Assembly (NCBI GenBank): GCA_905221605.1
Contig: CAJNDS010002466.1
Span: 310,001-374,000, forward strand
DNA: 64,000 nt
Source of the DNA: Symbiodinium natans
Lineage: Eukaryota; Sar; Dinophyceae; Suessiales; Symbiodiniaceae
Direction of reading: 5' to 3'
The notes beneath the pieces are model-generated. The model did no database searches. It was not told the origin of the DNA and was given only the letters and a program-made list of their open reading frames with translations. The translations under genes and the position numbers were made by a program. Shown here piece by piece: positions 1 through 12,199 of this stretch (position 1 is its first letter; each line of letters opens with the position of its first letter).

Positions 1-1350
1 GCAAGGCCCACCATGCCTCTCAGAAAACCGGTGCAACACTCGGCCCCCCTCCCCCGCCCCCGTCCTGGCCTTGTCCACCTCTGGCTCATCATCGCTGTCG
101 CCCACAAGGTCTATTACAGGGAGCCTGTCTTCCGGCTTATCCTGGCAGCATGCAATCCTACACTTGCGGCATCAGGGAAGAACCACATGCAGCAGCCTCC
201 AAACCCACAGCTGCGACTTCCAGCGGGGCAGGAGAGGCAAGCAAAGCCTACCAGACAACAGAAAGGTCACTAGCAGCGGGCCCAGTTGTCCCAACTGCCT
301 CCAGCTCCAAAGCTCGGGTGGATGCAGGCGAAAGGGGACAAGAGGCACTGCACACCTGGCCGTCACAGGAGAAGTCATGTTCCGGGTGGGTGAGCTGTGC
401 ATGGGCCTCCAGGTCCTCATCACGCATCGGGGGGGTGGTAGACCCTCGCCAGGCTGCCGCCCGGAACACTGCGCTTGGAGATGGCAAAGGTACACCAGAG
501 CACGCACAAGTGCGCGAAAGGTGGAGGAGCTCACTCGGAGTCATGAACTCAAAGAGTACCGGGAGCCGCAAGGGATGCATGGAAAGTATCTCGGTCTCCT
601 CCACCCTTTCCGTCTCCACCAAGGGAGGCAACTCCATACTAGCCAGCCGGCGCCAACACGGTGAAAGGCACAGCATGGCGGGCGGGGGCTCGTGCAGTCA
701 GAACCCCTCTTCCTTAAAAGGGCCACGTCTTTTAGACACGGTCTCGGGTAGCCCCAAAACTCGAGCCGAAAAACAAATCCCCCCAAATGAATCCTTACTA
801 TCCTTACGTGGGAAAACGCCCATGTGGCAGGAGTTTACCTTCTAACCAAGCACACGGAACGAGTCTCCAGAAAAGACCGAGGCGCGCTGGAGCGCAAGCT
901 CTCTCTCTGCTCCCAGGGTTGCAGCCCATTGCGAGCGCTCCTGTGCGATTCAACAGACATGCGCATGTACAAAAACTGCAATCACCAAAAAAACAGTCCT
1001 TCAAACGCGGTATTTCGGCCAGCCAGCGCCAAGGCTGAGGCGAACCAGCACTGCAAGCAAACAGATGCGAGAGAGCAATGTGATACATTGTCAGGCCCCA
1101 GTCACAAGCTCAACCCAACAGCGGCGAGACATGCTGCCCGCCTGAAGCACTCGTGGGCGCTTGGCCGGGCCTTGCCAGTGGTCGCTGACGGGGTCCTCTT
1201 GCTGCACTTCGACCGCCAGAGCAAGAGCCCGGAGTCGAACCAGCGTGGACTGCCCGCCGCGCCACAGAGCAGGCATGCCGGGGGATCCCCGGGATCAGCA
1301 TTCATGACGCTCAAATCGCACACCTACCCCGAGCACCCAGCAGGTCTCTG
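1..1350. other. Telomere-free GC-rich unique region
   Basis: About 1.35 kb without TTTAGGG-type DNA. Several frames are open on both strands, as expected for GC-rich coding or formerly coding DNA. The most protein-like reading is on the minus strand at 248-676 (separate entry). The plus strand at 824-1351 is also open but shows no recognisable motif. The window begins inside this region, so its full extent is unknown. Confidence 0.5.
248..676 (-). CDS. Possible exon(s) with F-box-like motif
   Basis: An open frame of 142 codons on the minus strand. Its N-terminal third reads LPVLFEFMTPSELLHLSRTC, which follows the spacing of an F-box helix (LP..L...F.. L.P.DLL.LS.VC). F-box proteins are substrate receptors of SCF ubiquitin ligases, but one 20-residue match is weak evidence. 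Downstream, the reading becomes low-complexity around residues 60-75, where intron boundaries may lie. The start is not certain: the first in-frame ATG lies just upstream of CLSPCWRR, which does not look like a typical N-terminus, so this may be an internal exon. The other minus-strand frame (172-534) and the plus frames overlap it. I see no neighbouring exon I can join to it. Confidence 0.22.
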   Translation of the reverse strand: MLCLSPCWRRLASMELPPLVETERVEETEILSMHPLRLPVLFEFMTPSELLHLSRTCACSGVPLPSPSAVFRAAAWRGSTTPPMRDEDLEAHAQLTHPEHDFSCDGQVCSASCPLSPASTRALELEAVGTTGPAASDLSVVW

Positions 1351-1358
1351 AAGCGACT

Positions 1359-1495
1359 GTGGGTGTGCAAGCTCATGCGACGTATGCATCCTATGTGTGA
1401 GTGTGCAAGATCATGTGACATCAGACTTGCATCCTATGCCCTGGGGCTTGAGGGGTGTGTGGGTGTGCGAGATCATGTGACGTATGTATCCTAGC
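1359..1495. repeat. Three-copy 35-38 bp repeat
   Basis: Three degenerate copies of a unit built around GTGTGCAAGATCATGTGACG and ending GCATCCTA lie at about 1359-1395, 1399-1436 and 1459-1493. The third is separated from the second by a short GGGGCTTGAGGGG spacer. The copies differ by substitutions and by the TATGCATCC/GACTTGCATCC variation. No coding function is apparent. Confidence 0.7.
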
Positions 1496-1586
1496 TGCGC
1501 ATGATCCCCAGGGGGACACACACTCCAGAAAGCTGGGCACTGTGAGATCGAGCAGGACCACGCCGGCACGAATTCCTAAAACCTCT

Positions 1587-2092
1587 CTTGGCAGATCTTG
1601 TGTTTGGGGGGTTCAGGATTTAGGGGCCTGGATCAATGTGGATGTTCAATGATGTTCACATATCCAGATCCGTGCTTGGAAATCCTGACTTCAAAAAAAA
1701 TCTGGCTATGGAGATGGTTTCCATGGGACTATGGGCTCGACGTCAGGCTTCAAAAAAAAGCAGAGGCGTCCAAGGCGTTGGAGTTTGGTTTGGGACTAAG
1801 GGCTCGACGTCAGGCACTGTTTGACAGATTTTGTGTTTGGGGATTTGGGATTTGGGGGCCTGGATCAATGTGGATGTTCACATATCCAGCTCCGTGCCTG
1901 GAAATCCTGACTTCGAAAATAAAATCTGGCGATGGGGCTTCAGAGGCTGGAAGGCTTTTCTGGGGGTTTGGCCGGATTTGAAGATGGTTTGGGACTACGG
2001 GCTCGACGTCAGGCTTCACAAAAATGACAGAGGCATCCAAGGCTTTGGAGTTTGGGGATGGTTTGGGACTAAGGGCTCGACGGCAGGCTTTG
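1587..2092. repeat. Tandem duplication, about 230-270 bp unit
   Basis: Copy 1 (about 1587-1818) and copy 2 (about 1819-2092) share GGGGCCTGGATCAATGTGG, the block beginning CACATATCCAG, and the block TTGGAAATCCTGACTTC near-identically. Each copy also carries an internal sub-repeat GGGACTA.GGGCTCGACG.CAGGC that occurs twice. Copy 2 is longer because of an extra segment (about 1937-1985) rich in GGGGTTTGG-type sequence. Open frames across it are a by-product of the repeat. Confidence 0.8.
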
Positions 2093-2099
2093 TGCCTTG

Positions 2100-3400
2100 G
2101 ACAGCCTGGATTTTTACTCTGAGGCAGGCTGCCGTAACATGAAGCTTTGGAGGGTCTAGAATGCCAATGGCCCAGAGGGTCTGATATGCCAACCCTCGCA
2201 TTTTAGACCCTGTAACGGCGGGCTTAGGGAGCTAATGATTTCAGACCCTGTTGTAGCTGACGGGATCCCTAAACCCTAAACCTTTGTAGGCTCACAGGAT
2301 GCTCAGGGTTAGGGAATGAGGGGGAAGGGGTGGGGGGCAGAGGGGACGAGGCTTTCTTGAGCAACCCAAGCAACCGGTACACACGTCCGAGCAAATACAC
2401 AAGATAATAAACGGCTACTGAGACCCACCCAGTTTCTTAAACCCAATATCTCCTGAAGTCCGGGGGGGGGGGTGGGGCCGGGAGGGGGTGGTGTGGGGGA
2501 GAACCGTAACCACCCAAAAACACCGACTAAAGCAAGCCGAGATTTCATTTATAGGTCCCATCAATTGCTTCTTGTACTCTCAGAATCAACACACCCTAAA
2601 CCCCAAACTCTAACTCCCAAACCCCAAACCCCAAACCCAAAAGAGACGCGCGGATCCGCACTCTCAGCCGGGGAGCCAGGAGCGGAAGTACAAGGACCAA
2701 AGGACCCACGGTCTGGCGTTGGGGGTTTAGGACTTAGGGTTTAAAGTTTATAGGGTTTAGGGCCTAGTTAAGGTTCTGGATTTATGGGGTTGCGTGGTTT
2801 TGCGGCTTTAAGGCTTAAGGGTTAGGATATCAGGGGCTTGAGGGAATTTTAGGGGGAGACTCCTGCAACCCCCGGACTCAGGAACCCTCCCTCAGATCAA
2901 CTCAGGGACAAGCACTCAGGGAGTGTGGAAGTCTGTGGGCGTCAGGGCTTGTACGGTTCAGAAAAAATAATATGATGTTTGCTTATAGGTGCTTCGGGAG
3001 GCTCAGCCTATCCATCACCAGGCGCCCACCCTACGCCCTGTAAACCCCATAAACCTCCTCCGTGCACAGGCTACTTTGTTGTGCAAAGGAGAGAGAAGAG
3101 CTGGCAGGGAACAGCATGCTGTTCCCCAGGAGGTCCAAATACCCTAAACCCAACACCCAAAACCCAAAACCCTAAACCCTAAACCCAAACGTGCCTGGGT
3201 TGGGGGAAGGTTGTGGGATTTTGCTCAGAACTTCACATGAGCCTCAAGAAGACTCCGTTGGGGGGAGGGGGGGGGGGGGGGTTGCGCAAGATTCCGTCAA
3301 TTCGGCCTCCTAAACTGCGTGCCTCCACTCACTCCACCTCTTCCACCTTCCCTTCTAAAGCCTAAACCCTAAACCCTAAACCCTAAACCCTAAACCCTAA
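2100..3400. repeat. Telomere-motif mosaic with small islands
   Basis: TTTAGGG/CCCTAAA units and degenerate relatives of both orientations are interspersed with short unique stretches. A perfect CCCTAAA run lies at 3360-3400. Poly-G tracts occur at 2461-2472 and around 3258-3281. The island 3065-3138 follows a possible splice acceptor (CCGTGCACAG) and reads YFVVQRREKSWQG on the plus strand. This is coding-like but unsupported at its other end. Confidence 0.75.
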
Positions 3401-3402
3401 GT

Positions 3403-5660
<2,258 letters not shown>

Positions 5661-5672
5661 CATTGAACCCCA

Positions 5673-5792
5673 ACCCTAAACCCTAAACCCTAAACCCTAA
5701 ACCCTAAACCCTAAACCCTAAACCCTAAACCCTAAACCCTAAACCCTAAACCCTAAACCCTAAAAACCCTAAACCCTAAACCCTAAACCCTA
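5673..5792 (-). repeat. CCCTAAA array, about 17 units
   Basis: Nearly perfect telomere-type array with one irregular junction near 5763-5767 (TAAAAACCC). Read on the minus strand it is TTTAGGG. It begins only about 15 bases downstream of the proposed GT donor of the 5808-5906 exon. Confidence 0.98.
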
Positions 5793-5807
5793 GCTCTGGC
5801 CGCTGAC

Positions 5808-5906
5808 CTGTGGAATCGTACACACATAAAGGGCAAAGCACGCGATTTCCAAGTTCCGACCTTGGTAAATCGCTTCTGAACCGCCGTGTAAGTATAGACC
5901 CTGCAC
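5808..5906 (-). CDS. Best-formed internal exon candidate
   Basis: 99 bases, exactly 33 codons, on the minus strand. It is preceded by TTATGCAG (acceptor) and ends CCACAG followed by GTCAGC (GT donor). The reading is VQGLYLHGGSEAIYQG, then RNLEIACFALYVCTIPQ, with no stop. A second minus frame (RVYTYTAVQKRFTKVG) is also open, so phase is not proven. The inferred intron begins GTCAGCGGCCAGAGC and then runs straight into the 17-unit TTTAGGG array. I do not recognise the family. It could be an exon of a large gene with telomere-type introns. Confidence 0.42.
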
Positions 5907-6117
5907 CTGCATAAGCCCTGGCGCTCAGATTTATTTTGGAAGGGGGGGTGGGGTCTATTCCACCTTTCTCCAGCAGAAACCATATCGGTGGCAGCTCTTC
6001 GTCACCCTGAACCGTAGACCCTCACCCCTAACCGTTGGAAGCCTGGAAGCCCAAATTTTCCACAAGGAGTGGTTCTTATGGTGGTTCCAAGGCATACGCC
6101 TGAATCATGCTGCTCTG

Positions 6118-6775
6118 GAAGATCGGACGGGTGCTGCGGGCTTGGAGGCCCTGGCGGAGCAGTTTAAGTGCAGTAAGATCTCAATCTGTTGCTGCGGGCT
6201 TGGAGGCCCTGGGAGCAGTTTGGGCGCGGGAAGATCTAAGTCTTTTGCTGCGGGCTTGGAGGCCCTGGCGGAGCAGTTTAGGTGCAGTAAGATCTCAATC
6301 TGTTGCTGCGGGCTTGGAGGCCCTGGGAGCAGTTTGGGCGCGGGAAGATCTAAGTCTTTTGCTGCGGGCTTGGAGGCCCTGGCGGAGCAGTTTAGGTGCG
6401 GGAAGATCTAAGTCTGTTGCTGCGGGCTTGGAGGCCCTGGGCGCAGTTGAGGTGCGGCAAGATCTAAATCTTTTGCTGCGGGCTTGGCGGCCCTGGCGGA
6501 GCAGTTTAGGTGCGGGAAGATCTAAGTCTTTTGCTGCGGGCTTGGAGGCCCTGGCGGAGCAGTTTAGGTGCAGTAAGATCTCAATCTGTTGCTGCGGGCT
6601 TGGAGGCCCTGGGCGCAGTTTAGGTGCAGTAAGATCTCAATCTGTTGCTGCGGACTTGGCGGCCCTGGCGGAGCAGTTTAGGTGCGGGAAGATCTAAGTC
6701 TTTTGCTGCGGGTTTGGCGGCCCTGGCGGAGCAGTTTAGGTGCGGGAAGATCTAAGTCTGTTGCTGCGGGCCCGT
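6118..6775 (+). repeat. 57-bp repeat cluster 1, about 12 units
   Basis: Tandem 55-59 bp units, each starting near TGCTGCGGGCTTGGAGGCCC and containing AGATCT. The final unit (6760) is truncated into GGGCCCGTCAGG. Because the unit is not a multiple of three and lacks stops in all three plus frames, one open frame of 196 codons cycles through LLRAWRPW, VAAGLEALG and CCGLGGPG readings. Each unit carries a GGGC..GCCC hairpin. I associate such peptides with Symbiodiniaceae gene predictions from memory. I infer repeat DNA, not a real protein. Confidence 0.95.
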
Positions 6776-6779
6776 CAGG

Positions 6780-7670
6780 TCTCCAAGCCAGTCATGCTGA
6801 TGCTCGTTTTTTGATGAGTGTTAACCATATGCAGGCCAGGGAACACACCACTTTGTCTCCAGGGTGGAGGCCCAACAGAAGCTCTGCCGGCCAGTTGGGA
6901 ACCTGTGGGCTCCAGGATGCAAGGCTCCGAAGAACACAGACACAGCACCATACCCCTGACCTGTCGTCTGTGCAGAGTTCGCGGAGTTCGCGGAACCAGA
7001 GTCTACCACAGCTGCAATCGCTCGCTGAGACGCAGCGCTGACACCTCTGCAGGTTGGAATCGGACACCGTTTCACGAACTGTTGGAGGACTGAGACCAGT
7101 GGTGCATTCTTGCATACGCTCATACCGAAGCTGAGCGAACTCCGAACCGGCCTCTGGCCTGCGGTGCGTGGAGCACTTCCACCTGTATCTTCCCAACACT
7201 GCAGAGCTCTAAACCCTGCGCCCGGTCGGTCGATCCTTGTGAACAAACGCCCACGCACCCCCATCGCACTCAGGCCCTGTGCCCGTCACACGAAATGAAA
7301 CGCGCGCGCCCCAAGCAGCCGCGACGGAAATTCGAGGCCGGGAATCCGTCGTAGGCCAGCCTCACAATAGAGCGGACTCGCTGTCGACGGCGGATGCAAG
7401 AGGCTCCCGCCAAGGAAGGGCTTGCAAGACCAGATCGCCAGCAAGCGAGAAATTCAACTGAAGCTGTTTTGCTTGCCAGACCGCGCACCTTGAAACCTGC
7501 GCCGCGAAAGTGGTGCAAAAGAAAACCCCGGCAAAGCTAGTGAGGGAGTGAGACACTGCGGCGTATGACAGTTGCCAATGTCCGAGACGGTTTTGTTTGT
7601 AAAAGCCGCCTGGAGCCGTATCCGCGATCGTAGTGGCACTTTTTGCGGCGCTCGCACTTAGGACAATCCA
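6780..7670. other. Unique region between repeat clusters, coding-like
   Basis: No telomere motif. Both strands are open over 80-147 codons in several overlapping frames (plus 6818-7093; minus 6792-7199 and 6821-7264). A small direct repeat GTTCGCGGA.TTCGCGGAAC lies near 6979. I cannot decide the frame or name a family. Confidence 0.4.
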
Positions 7671-7893
7671 GGCGAGGCATGTGGATGTTAAGGCTCATGG
7701 GGTTCAGGCCTTTCGACCTTGTTCTTGGCCTTAGGGTTTTGGGATTTGGGTTTTCAATGTTTCAGAAGTCGCGATCAATTAAAATTGATTTTAAGTCTTT
7801 ACGTGGTACTGGAACATTAAATCTGATAGTGCCGCACGGTGGCTTGCAGCTGATCACTCCTGGTCCTCGTCTTCCACACGAAGGACCTGAAAC

Positions 7894-8485
7894 TCAACCC
7901 AATCCACCACGACCTCTCAGCCTGTGAATGGCATGCGCTGACCCCCGAAACGAAACTCGACTGAGGCAGGCTGCCCAGGGATTGCTGCTGCGACCTTTGA
8001 AGCGAAAGCCTTGCTTCCGCCAAAAAAGCTTGCTGTTGAGGACTGGATGAATCCAGATCCCCGGCTTTTTCAGCCCGCTTGGCGTGCGCCTCTCACATCC
8101 CCCCCGAGCATCCCTTGAAACTACACTGACAAGAGCTCGGCAGGCCTTCAGTGCTGCAAGTCCGCAGATGACTTCCTTTTGGCCGGGCGCTGCGAAAGCG
8201 CAGCTCAACTCCAGGAGGTTGTCGTCCTCGCGCCAGACCGTCGCCGAGGTGGGGTGAAGGAGGTCGCCGTTGTAGGTCACGCAAATGCGCGACCCACTCA
8301 GGCCCATCCTGAGTTGGGTGTTGATGCCTTCTCTTCCTTGCACCAATCATTAATCTTGCCACAATGCCATCAATTGCCAAAGTACCCCCTTCGACATCCA
8401 TCTGGCAGCCAGCATCAACCACGGCCTCAATAATCAAGGACCTAAGCCCACAAGCCCGCAAGTGCGGCCGAAGCACTGTCGACAA
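7894..8485 (-). pseudogene. Coding-like stretch with a frame change
   Basis: On the minus strand, 8485 to about 8347 reads SLIIEAVVDAGCQMDVEGGT and continues LAIDGIVARL. From about 8343 down to 8150 a different frame reads GINTQLRMGLSGSRICVTYN, then SATVWREDDNLLELSCAF. The two halves look like one protein interrupted near 8345 by a frame change or a very short intron: an in-frame TGA stops the second frame just upstream and the sequence there holds a possible AG acceptor. The alternating hydrophobic pattern suggests a beta-rich domain. I do not recognise it. The plus strand is also partly open (8179-8433) but reads less naturally. Confidence 0.3.
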
Positions 8486-8562
8486 CTTGCAGCTGTCGAA
8501 GGCTTTGGGTAAGCCGTTCGCGCTCGAGCTCTGCAGGGCGGCGGGCGCAGTTTGGTCATTCT

Positions 8563-8798
<236 letters not shown>

Positions 8799-8984
8799 GA
8801 CCAAAGATGTGAAACGGTTTCCGATGCCTTGAAGCAACCACATGAATGTGTATCATGAGCTCACGGCATTCTTGGCAGAAGGTCGGGAGAAAGCTCGTTT
8901 TTGCCGCATGCGCATCAACACTTCCACATGGGGGCGGGTGGGGGGGGGTTCCGGAACATGCAGTACCTTGTTTGGTTCGATTGG

Positions 8985-9013
8985 GGGGGGGGGGGGGGGG
9001 GGAGAGGGAGGGG
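8985..9013. repeat. Poly-G tract
   Basis: A run of 18-20 G followed by AGAGGGAGGGG, preceded at 8929-8947 by a shorter G-rich run. It lies in otherwise unique, telomere-free DNA. Confidence 0.9.
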
Positions 9014-9039
9014 CCTCCAAAAATGCGATTATATTATGA

Positions 9040-9694
9040 GAGCTTTGGCCCGAGGTTTTGGAATCTGGCCATCGCCCAGCTGCCCAGCTTCCAACGCAAG
9101 ACGACGACCGTGGACAAAACAGAAATCAAGACAGCTTGGGAGCCGTTTGCATTCAAGCCAGAAGAGCTTGAAAGAAAGACTGAAAGCAAGTGCAAGACCT
9201 GCAAAATGGTCCAAACTGACAGAAACCATCGTGCGCAGCACCCCGAAAGAACGACGTGTGATTCTCACACGGCCAACCTTGCGCAACAGATAGCCCGAGA
9301 TACCCACAAAAAGCACTGCTTGGCCGATAAGACTTGCATTGGCCGATGAAGTTGCAGGAGCCAGCTCAAATGATGTAACAAGACTGAAACAGTGAAGAAG
9401 CCAATTAAACCAGAAGATGCCGAGAGAAGCAAGAGTCCAAGAGCGACAAGAACATGGTACACAGCTGGCGAGCAGTTTTTAACCCCCAGCTTCAAACCAG
9501 AAAATCTTGAGAATCAAACAGTGGAAAAAAGCACATGGTACCCAGCTGGCGAGCCGTTGGCAAGCTCCAGCTTCAAACAACAAGACCATGAAAGAAACAG
9601 AAAGCTGTTCAGCTTCAGGCCGAAATCCGATGTACCAGAACACCAATACACTGGTCGAGTCTCGGCTTGCGCGCGCTGCGCTTCCTGCTTCTGA
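9040..9694 (+). CDS. Coding-like region with about 80-bp internal repeats
   Basis: Plus-strand frames contain three degenerate copies of a module: AWEPFAFKPEELERKT (about 9135-9180), TWYTAGEQFLTPSFKPENLE (about 9452-9513) and TWYPAGEPLASSSFKQQDHE (about 9533-9592). The shared pattern is W..AGE....SFKPE.LE. The last two copies lie in one open frame (9392-9694) and the first in another (8846-9349), so an intron or frameshift separates them. The periodic W/AGE/FK pattern suggests a real repeat protein. I do not recognise the family, and the start is not determinable. Confidence 0.3.
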
Positions 9695-9782
9695 TGCTCC
9701 GCCTCCTGTTGATCAAGCCAGTCCTGCTGCTGGGGACAGTCTCTCTGCAATCATTCAGAAGCGGTACTCGAAGCACATCCGG

Positions 9783-10437
9783 TCATCTAGGGCCTGGGGT
9801 CGGTCCTCTCTGGAGTCGCCCTCGCTGGTGCGCTTTCATCGTCATCAGCAATAATATCCGCCTGCCGCGGATCACAGAAGAGGTACACAAACCGACAACC
9901 CTGATGAGAACCAAACACAGCCCTTGACCATCCACCTTGGGCCCGCAGAAGAGGAAATCCTGTAGGGCAACGCACCCCAGCAGCGAGACCAGGAGAGCCA
10001 AAAGCGTCTTAAGGCGCTGAAGGCGAGGGGCCTCCAATTCTTTGTGGGTTTCTTGGCGGCGTGGAAGAACAACACCAGGGCCTGCCTGCAAGACTGCAAC
10101 AGTATCCACTCAGAAATGACCAATACTGCCAATACTTCTGTTTCGCGACTTCCCGTCTCACGAAGAGGCGAAGACTGATCAGACATGTTCTAAACTGAAT
10201 TTAGATACCCGAGCGCGCCTGGTCAAGGCTTGGCCCACTTCCCATTTGAAAGTATCTCCCAGCAGTTCTTGTTCCCACCGTAAACTTGTTGTCTTGAGCC
10301 CGAAGACGCAGACTCGATCTTGTCTTACATGCAGACTTCCAGGCAAGGTGGACAGATCGTAAACACACGGGGCGGCTGGCATTCAGGCAGGAACGAGACA
10401 ACGTGCACCAGATGTCAGCCCCAGGCGAACGACACAT
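9783..10437 (-). other. Unique region, weak minus-strand coding signal
   Basis: Minus-strand frames are open over 60-108 codons, including a hydrophobic stretch LKTLLALLVSLLGCVALQDF (around 9990-10050) that could be a membrane segment, and an upstream frame reading TTSLRWEQELLGDTFKWEVG (around 10230-10300). The frames do not join without splicing. No family is recognised. Confidence 0.25.
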
Positions 10438-10571
10438 TCCATTCGCTGCCGACGAGGAACACCTCCAGCGACGAGCCGATCAAACACCAGCTAAGACCTG
10501 GAGAACTACAGCCGTAAAGCAAACTTCTGAAACATCCGATAAGAGTAAGGCAAGCGTTGATGCCACAGCTT

Positions 10572-11004
10572 ACGTGTCTTGCTGCGGGCTTGGAGGCCCT
10601 GGGAGCAGTTAAGCCGCCGGGACGATCTGCGTGTTTTGCTGCGGGCTTGGACGCCCTGGGAGCAGTTAAGCGGCCGGGGAGATCTACGTGTTCTGCTGCG
10701 GGCTTGGACGCCCTGGGAGCAGTTAAGCGGCCGGGGAGATCTACGTGTCTTGCTGCGGGCTTGGAGGCCCTGGGAGCAGTTAAGCCGCCGGGACGATCTG
10801 CGTGTTTTGCTGCGGGCTTGGACGCCCTGGGAGCAGTTAATTAAGCGGCCGGGGAGATCTACGTGTTTTGCTGCGGGCTTGGACGCCCTGGGAGCAGTTA
10901 AGCGGCCGGGGAGATCTGCGTGTCTTGCTGCGGGCTTGGCCCCTGGGAGCAGTTAAGCCGCCGGGGAGATCTACGTGTTTTGCTGCGGGCTTGGACGCCC
11001 TAGC
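10572..11004 (+). repeat. 57-bp repeat cluster 2, 8 units
   Basis: Same core as the 6118-6775 cluster (TGCTGCGGGCTTGGA.GCCC) but with a different spacer, AGCAGTTAAGC.GCCGGG.GATCT. One unit has a TTAA duplication (10840) and one is shortened to GGCTTGGCCCCTGGG (10935). All three plus frames are open, giving LLRAWRPWEQL, FAAGLDALGAV and CCGLGGPGSS readings. The cluster is in the same orientation as cluster 1. Confidence 0.95.
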
Positions 11005-11011
11005 TGACCTG

Positions 11012-11125
11012 GCTAGACCCACGTATATAACCTAGGAAAAAACGGTGTGCCCTTTTTGGTTTAAAAGGGAACCGAAGCCCTAAACTCCAAACAAAGGGGA
11101 ATGAGGGCCTACTCTGGGTCCTAGC
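11012..11125 (+). mobile_element. Family B inverted-repeat element, copy 1
   Basis: About 114 bp. The left end GCTAGACCCACGTAT pairs with the right end (reverse complement GCTAGGACCCAGAGTA). The internal core AACCTAGGA..AAA, GTGCCCTTTTTGGTTTAAA and GGGAATGAGGGCC is shared with copies at 27005 and 52858. It abuts the end of the 57-bp repeat cluster. MITE-like and non-coding. Confidence 0.75.
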
Positions 11126-11225
11126 ATTCCTAGGCTGACACCTGGCTCCGCGGCCCCACCACGCAGTGGCGCAGGATGGATCTGTCGTCAACGAAGGTGT
11201 CCTCATCTCTCACCATCATGGTCGG

Positions 11226-11336
11226 TTGGGATGTTCCCCCTTATACTAATACTAGCAGTCCTTGATAGGAATTATCGTACCCCCCCTTATTATATTCCCT
11301 GTTACGGACTGCGAGTATAAGGGGGAAGCATCCCAA
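11226..11336 (+). mobile_element. Family A inverted-repeat element, copy 1
   Basis: Terminal inverted repeats TTGGGATGTTCCCCCTTATA ... TATAAGGGGGAAGCATCCCAA enclose a second inverted pair, AGTCCTTGATAGG and CGGACTG. No coding capacity. Five more copies are in this window. Structure and length fit a MITE; short intron-generating elements (introners) have a similar form. Confidence 0.85.
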
Positions 11337-11339
11337 GTC

Positions 11340-12060
11340 GCGGGGCTCACAAGAAGCTGTAGGGTTCAGGGTTAAGTTTAGGGTGGCATTCCATTAGATA
11401 GCTAGGAGAGGCCTAGCGGACCCTGCGTCATAGCCAGCTTATGTGCAAACCGAGCTTTGGTAGGGTTTAGGGTTTTGGGGTTTTGGGTTTAGGGTTTAGG
11501 GTTTAGGGTTGAGGGTTGAGGGTTTAGGGTTTGGGGGTCTTGTGGGTCTTGTGGGTCTTGACTGAGCATTGTAGGTGGCAGGGATCAAGGGAGCTGGGAA
11601 GGCACGGTGGATTGAGTTGCTTGGTGGCTTAGGATGCCCTGGATGCGCAACCCCATAACCCAACCCCAGATCTCTAAACCCCCGAACCCTAAACCCCTAA
11701 GCCCCTAAGCCCTAGACCCCTAAACCCCTATAAACCTCTAAACGAATAAGCACTAAACCCCTAAACCCCCTAAACCCTCTAAACGAATAACCCCCCCAAA
11801 CCGCTGGGCTGGTGCAAAGCGGCGTTGAAGCGCAAGGTAGAGCGGCTGGCGGTGCTGGTCCGATGGGAAGCCTCGTTTTCCGTTTCTTCCATGAGCCTGC
11901 CAAAGGGGGGGTGCTTCAGGTTTAGGGTTTTGGGTTTGGAGGGTTTATAGGGTTTTTGTAGGGTTTAGGTAGGGTTTAGGGTTTAGGGTAGTTCAGGATC
12001 CGCCGACCCTGGCGGCGTGTTGGATGGGTTTGAGGAGGTGAAAACCTCCCTCTTTCCCTC
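11340..12060. repeat. Telomere-motif mosaic
   Basis: TTTAGGG runs (11461-11530, 11918-11990) and CCCTAAA-type octamers (11670-11790) flank a GC-rich island at 11800-11900. That island is open on both strands and too short to assign. Confidence 0.75.
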
Positions 12061-12076
12061 CTTACCCCCCCAAAAC

Positions 12077-12193
12077 GCGGGGGGGGGGGGGGTAGGGGGG
12101 GTCGGTGCACAATTTTTTCGTGGAGGACCGCGCCACCCCCACCCCCCCCCCCCCCCCGACCCCCCCCTCCCCCCCCCCCCCTCCCCCCACCCA
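12077..12193. repeat. Poly-G / poly-C imperfect hairpin
   Basis: A G-run block (GGGGGTAGGGGGGGTCGG, about 12078-12104) is followed 30 bp later by a complementary C-run block (CGACCCCCCCCTCCCCC, about 12138-12165, extending to 12193). The spacer contains GTGCACAATTTTTTCGTGGA. The two blocks can pair over 17 or more bases. Confidence 0.85.
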
Positions 12194-12199
12194 CCTATC

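Noticed and set aside
1195-1285. tRNA or tRNA-derived SINE on the minus strand (perfect B-box GGTTCGACTCC)
   Set aside because: The A-box-like TGGCGCGGCGG is only about 12 bases away, there is no anticodon arm, and the acceptor stem does not pair.
6107-6697. 196-codon open frame as a gene
   Set aside because: It is generated by a stop-free 57-bp repeat read in rotating phases.
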